Source: Caenorhabditis elegans (lineage: Eukaryota > Nematoda > Chromadorea > Rhabditida > Rhabditidae). Taken from it: a stretch of DNA of 64,000 nucleotides. The notes beneath the pieces are model-generated. The model worked only from the letters and a program-made list of their open reading frames with translations, was not told the DNA's origin and searched no databases. Every line of letters begins with the position of its first letter. Within the stretch, counting starts at the first letter, position 1. Shown here piece after piece: positions 60,441 to 64,000 of the stretch. The stretch lies in contig NC_003282.8 of assembly GCF_000002985.6 (NCBI RefSeq), positions 11,222,001 through 11,286,000 of the forward strand, written 5' to 3'. Both the position numbers and the translations under genes were made by a program.

Positions 60441-60552
60441 CTTATTTAGGGTTGTCACCAGCCACAAAAGCAAATAAGAAAAAAGTTCCTGTTGCTGCGC
60501 TGGATTCATTGTGAACCGATTGATTGCCAGGGTTGGACCCCATCCGAATCAT
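60441..60552 (-). other. Isolated exon-like segment with a hydrophobic stretch
   Basis: A minus-strand acceptor (ATATTTTTAG) at 60553 and a consensus donor (AATAAG|GTAAGT) at 60441 bracket a segment with an ATG at 60509 followed by 23 codons at phase 0: MNPAQQQELFSYLLLWLVTT then LNK. This looks like the first coding exon of a membrane protein. No following exon is visible to the left before gtl-2, so it may be an exon of a gene spanning the region, an exon remnant, or chance. Confidence 0.33.
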
Positions 60553-60717
60553 CTAAAAATATTCAGGTTTCGAGCTTTTCACAACCTAATTGCTTTAGCA
60601 TCGCATTTTATGTCAAATTTTATTCAAAAAGCTTTGAAAGCAGATAAAAATGTTAAAAATTTTTGTTAAAAATAATTATATTCAAATTAATTAAAATTGT
60701 TCTACTGATAAAGACTT

Positions 60718-61802
60718 TCTCGGCATTTGGAGGCAACTTCCTGCCAAATTATGGCAACTTCCTGCCAAGTTTTGCTTGTTTCCAACTTCCTGCCATATTT
60801 TGCCAACTTCCTGCCAAATTTTGGCAACATCCTGCCAGCATGTAGCATGCATGGCTTTGGCAACAGTCTGCCAACAGTCTGCCAAACTTCGGCATCAGCT
60901 TGCCAACAGCCTGCCAAACTTTTTGGCAACATTTACGGTAAACAAGACGCACTGGCGTAATTTCGGAGCATCGGTGCTTTACAGCCGAACTTCAAAATTG
61001 AATTTATTCAAACTTTGCGGTGGAACTATCGAATTTCGAATTTTAAAAAACTAACAGTGATAGAAAAATTAGTAGATTATCATAAAATGAAAGCAAAGTG
61101 GGAATAAGAACGCATACTACACGAAAAACGAAGTAGGATAACTTCATGTCGTCGCGGCTTCTGAATTAATGTTGTAAAACATGTTGTTAAGAAAACCCGA
61201 CTTGATAGAACGAGCTATGCGAAATTGTTTATTCTTTGAGAACAGTTACATCAACTTGCTTACAATAGTCCTTTACATCACCATGTTCTAGAATTACATG
61301 TTGGGCATTTCAGAGCTACTTATCTGTGTTTACCTCCTTGAAACTATTTTCTTCAACATTTTTTTACAAGTTTCCATTGGATTTCATATTTGAACAACTC
61401 TATTCTACTTTATCTTGCGCGCGGGCATAGCTTAGAGGTTAAGGAATTGGGCTGACAGTCACAAGGAGAAGGTTCGGGATCTAGTAGGGCAGAAAAAGGG
61501 AAACATGACAGTGCAAGTTGATATCCAGCCGATTGGACTAATACAAAAAGTAACGTTTTTTTTTCTAATTTTACCTTGTTCTGGTTGAATCGTATGTATG
61601 CTAAATTCATTTTATTGATCCCCTAAATACAAAAATAGCCATAATCAGTTGAAAAAATACGAAAAAAGAATTTTTACTGACAACACCTGGGCAACTTCCT
61701 GCCAACTTCGTGGCAACTTATTTTAGTGGCACTAAATAAGTTGCCAGGTTGTTGGCAGGAAGTTGCCAAAGTGTTGCAGGAAGTTGCCTCTAAATGCCGA
61801 GA
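60718..61802. mobile_element. 1.1-kb terminal-inverted-repeat element with GGCAACTTCCTGCC tandems
   Basis: Ends at 60718-60744 and 61776-61802 are inverted copies with 26 of 27 matches (TCTCGGCATTT, then G or A, then GAGGCAACTTCCTGC). The left side carries about ten imperfect tandem units of GGCAACTTCCTGCCAAATTT (60731-60930). The right side has further units in both orientations. No transposase frame is present. Relatives occur at 36933-37122 and 62983-63111. It is a non-autonomous DNA transposon of a family I cannot name, and it encloses a tRNA-like sequence at 61423-61490. Confidence 0.75.
61423..61490 (+). pseudogene. tRNA-like sequence (degenerate)
   Basis: An A-box match TAGCTTAGAGGTTAAGG at 61428-61444 and a B-box-like GGTTCGGGATC at 61471-61481 occur at normal tRNA spacing. 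The ends (GGGCATA and TAGGGC) do not form an acceptor stem and the T-arm stem is weak, so it is not a functional tRNA. It sits inside the terminal-inverted-repeat element and could act as a Pol III promoter or be a tRNA-derived insertion. Confidence 0.5.
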
Positions 61803-64000
61803 TTAACACAGTTATCCGCAATTCCATTTTTTTTAATTGTTCCACTTGTATCTGAATTAAATAATTTTGTAGAGGAGAATTTATTCAAATCAGACATCAG
61901 AAAAACCAAAAAAAACTTCTTTTTTTTCAAAGTGAATACAGTAACCTTGTAGACATTCTACTCTATCATTCAGTACTAGTAAAGCTTCCTGCGTTATTTA
62001 TTTTGGAGCCGAATGAACTTTTTAGTCACTTTTAGTACATCATCATCTGACATGAATTGTCAACTATATCAACTGTTTTGGTATTTACCACGTGTCAACT
62101 TAACCAGATCCCTGATTTCATGATCTCTGTGTCTCTCATCTCTATACACTATTTCCATTTATATTTGCTTATTGGTGATTGTTGCCAGCCGTCTCTACCT
62201 TCAGGGCGGTGTGAAAGAAAGGAAGTTAGAGAGTGTGGAGATCAGAGAGCATCCAAAGATAGAGAGATGAAAACTGTATACAGGATGGATGGGTTATTTG
62301 CTCTCTGTCCGGGGAGGTACGTGCTGATAATGGAACAAGTGAGAGATCCAGAGAGAGTGAGAGAGTAGAAGAGATGCAGAGAATTTTTGTTATCAGACTG
62401 AAATATCAATGTGTGGGACACCCCTTGTCCAAATGAAAAGTTTTCTCTTTTTGAGTCATCTCCAGTTTTTGTATTGCAAAGTGTTCCATTTTGTTTGATA
62501 TCAGACGTTAAGTGACAGGTACCAACTATGTAGATTCATATCATCATTTGAATATTTGTTTATTTGATTCAATTTCTTCTAGCGTCTCTTAATTACTACT
62601 TCCTTGTTTTTATCGAATTCTTACTGTTTCCTGGAAAAAATCCGAAATTTGTTGTATTTGAAAATCGGAATGTGACACAATATTTAAAAATCGTTTTTAA
62701 ACACATTCTGAATATTTTGAAATAAACGACCCAAATATTTACTTTTTTGAGTCATTTTAAAAATATTGTTTTGCATTCCTGATGCATAACAATTTGAACT
62801 TAGATATTTTGTTAGATCAAAATTATTTTGATACATTTTACCTTTTTTCATTCTAGGTGTTGTGTTTTCTAATTTTCATGAAACCATTGGCATTTTTTTC
62901 ATTGAAATATTTATAACCTAAAAGGAATTTGAATAAACTATAAATAATTCCACCTGTTGAGCTTACTATCTATATAAATACATTGCCGCCAATAAGGCAA
63001 GACTTGGGCAAAAGCTGGGCAAAACTTATGTGAGAGATTTTGAGTTAAAATTGTCAAAGTTTGATGAAATTTGGGCAATCTTTGTGTTGGAAGTTGCCTA
63101 AAAATGCCTAGTATTTTCAAAATGCGCGTGAGATTAATTGAAACGAAAAAATTCAAAATGCAAAACTTTACACTGTGTTAATCCTCAAACGAGTGCCTAA
63201 ATAGGCGTAGACATGAAATCTACATCCAACTGCCTGAAACCTTATCATTTGCTACTTTTCTTGGTTGCACTTGAGTATTTTATGTGTTTCGGGAGGTACT
63301 CGGCTGAACCTGTCTTATTTTAGAAACTTTGGTCTATATCAGTAAAAACGATTAATTCAGAAATTTATATCAACTACTTAGAAGCACTGACATATTTTTT
63401 CGAAATATTGCGAAATTTGGTTAGCTCATCGATCCTCCCTTTGACTAGGTTCCCATGATTACCATTCCACCGAAAAAAAAAACGGAATACTGTCCTTCAC
63501 ACCTCTCTCTTTTTTTCTTGTCCCGTGCACTATCAACCATAAAAAGCTGTTCCTTTTCCTGCTTTTCATACTTTTTTCGTTCCGATCATGACTCATCCTC
63601 TCCTTCTTTCTTCGTCTTTCCATCACTCTTCTACACATTTGTACATCGTTTAGTAGTACTGTTTTTTTTTTGAAATTTGGAATTTATAAAAATAATTATA
63701 CAATGTTTCTTGAAGTTAAAATATTACCCTTCTCTAAGTTCTAGAAAAAAAGAAGAAAAAAAGAAAGAAAAAAATTATAAATTATTTTATCGCTTCATAA
63801 AATTTTGTATTTCATTTTTGTTTTAATTGTAAACATGACGAAAAGATTGAACAATAAATAGTAGAATACTTTTGAAAGTATGCATAACAATTTGGGTACA
63901 AGAAGTTTAAGAACCAAGTTTTATACGTTCCAATATTTGTTTGGTGAAGTTTGAATTATATTACTTCTTTTAATAAAAACTAAACATTTGTGGGGAGTCT
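61803..64000. other. Intergenic right end of the window
   Basis: About 2.2 kb. A purine-rich GAGAG-containing patch of higher GC lies at about 62200-62370. A repeat fragment lies at 62983-63111, and T/C-rich then A-rich tracts run from 63480 to 63780. I see no supportable exon. Confidence 0.45.
62983..63111. repeat. Degraded relative of the GGCAAC element
   Basis: It starts TTGCCGCCAATAAGGCAAG, contains GGGCAAAA units, and ends GGAAGTTGCCTAAAAATGCC, matching the right terminus of the 60718-61802 element (GGAAGTTGCCTCTAAATGCC). It is likely an internally deleted copy. Confidence 0.55.

Noticed and set aside
60663-61054. Several overlapping 60-92 codon frames rich in Cys, Leu and Gln
   Set aside because: Produced by the GGCAACTTCCTGCC tandem repeats in every frame.
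1-64000. CRISPR arrays, prophage, bacterial operons or integrated viral genes
   Set aside because: No regularly spaced repeats and no bacterial-type genes. The only transposase is mariner, and no reverse transcriptase, capsid or envelope-like frame was seen.

Overview
The window reads as nematode nuclear DNA and matches Caenorhabditis elegans closely. It is AT-rich with T-rich intergenic DNA, short introns ending in TTTCAG, two-exon cuticle collagens with TATA boxes, an intronless tRNA-Pro, and worm-type expansions (bestrophin, divergent NHR, CK1-like kinase, TRPM channels). From memory rather than a search, the order col-129, gtl-1 with a nested kinase, a STAR/KH gene, a collagen pair, nhr-7, gtl-2 corresponds to chromosome IV (clones M18, C05C12, F54D1). 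Gene models were assembled by hand from conserved protein sequence, GT..AG sites and codon phase. No transcript data were available.

Layout. At 0-11 kb lie a minus-strand seven-helix receptor-like gene (48-1936), collagen col-129 (+, 3516-4485), a 13-exon bestrophin (-, 4711-8135), a 56-codon small-protein gene with its own TATA box (+, 9029-9199), tRNA-Pro(AGG) (9565-9636) and a four-helix membrane protein (-, 9900-11123). The 11-24.6 kb stretch is gene-poor; it holds a mariner element with one premature stop (16876-18117), hairpins and one isolated exon-like segment. At 24.6-26.1 kb is a minus-strand EGF-like membrane protein with two TGACGTCA sites upstream. gtl-1 (TRPM, -) spans about 27.0-37.5 kb and hosts a CK1-family kinase on the opposite strand inside one intron. 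A small unknown gene (38.5-39.1 kb, -) and a STAR RNA-binding gene (+, 39.9-41.0 kb) follow. Next is a 1,159-bp-per-arm inverted repeat holding two identical collagen genes, then nhr-7 (-), then gtl-2 (TRPM, +, 51.5-59.8 kb). The right end (60-64 kb) is repeat-rich.

How the genes work together. gtl-1 and gtl-2 are paralogous TRPM channels in opposite orientation, with shared intron positions and the GEVYA-x-EIDTCGDE selectivity region; worm family members move Mg2+ in gut and excretory cell. The three collagens are cuticle structural proteins. No operon is evident: neighbours are mostly divergent, convergent or nested.

Most notable observations: the collagen palindrome, the kinase nested in gtl-1, the diverged S6 gate of GTL-1, a probable GC-AG intron in nhr-7, a missing splice acceptor in the EGF gene, and a 1.1-kb terminal-inverted-repeat element carrying a tRNA-like Pol III promoter. 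I found no clearly unprecedented biological system.
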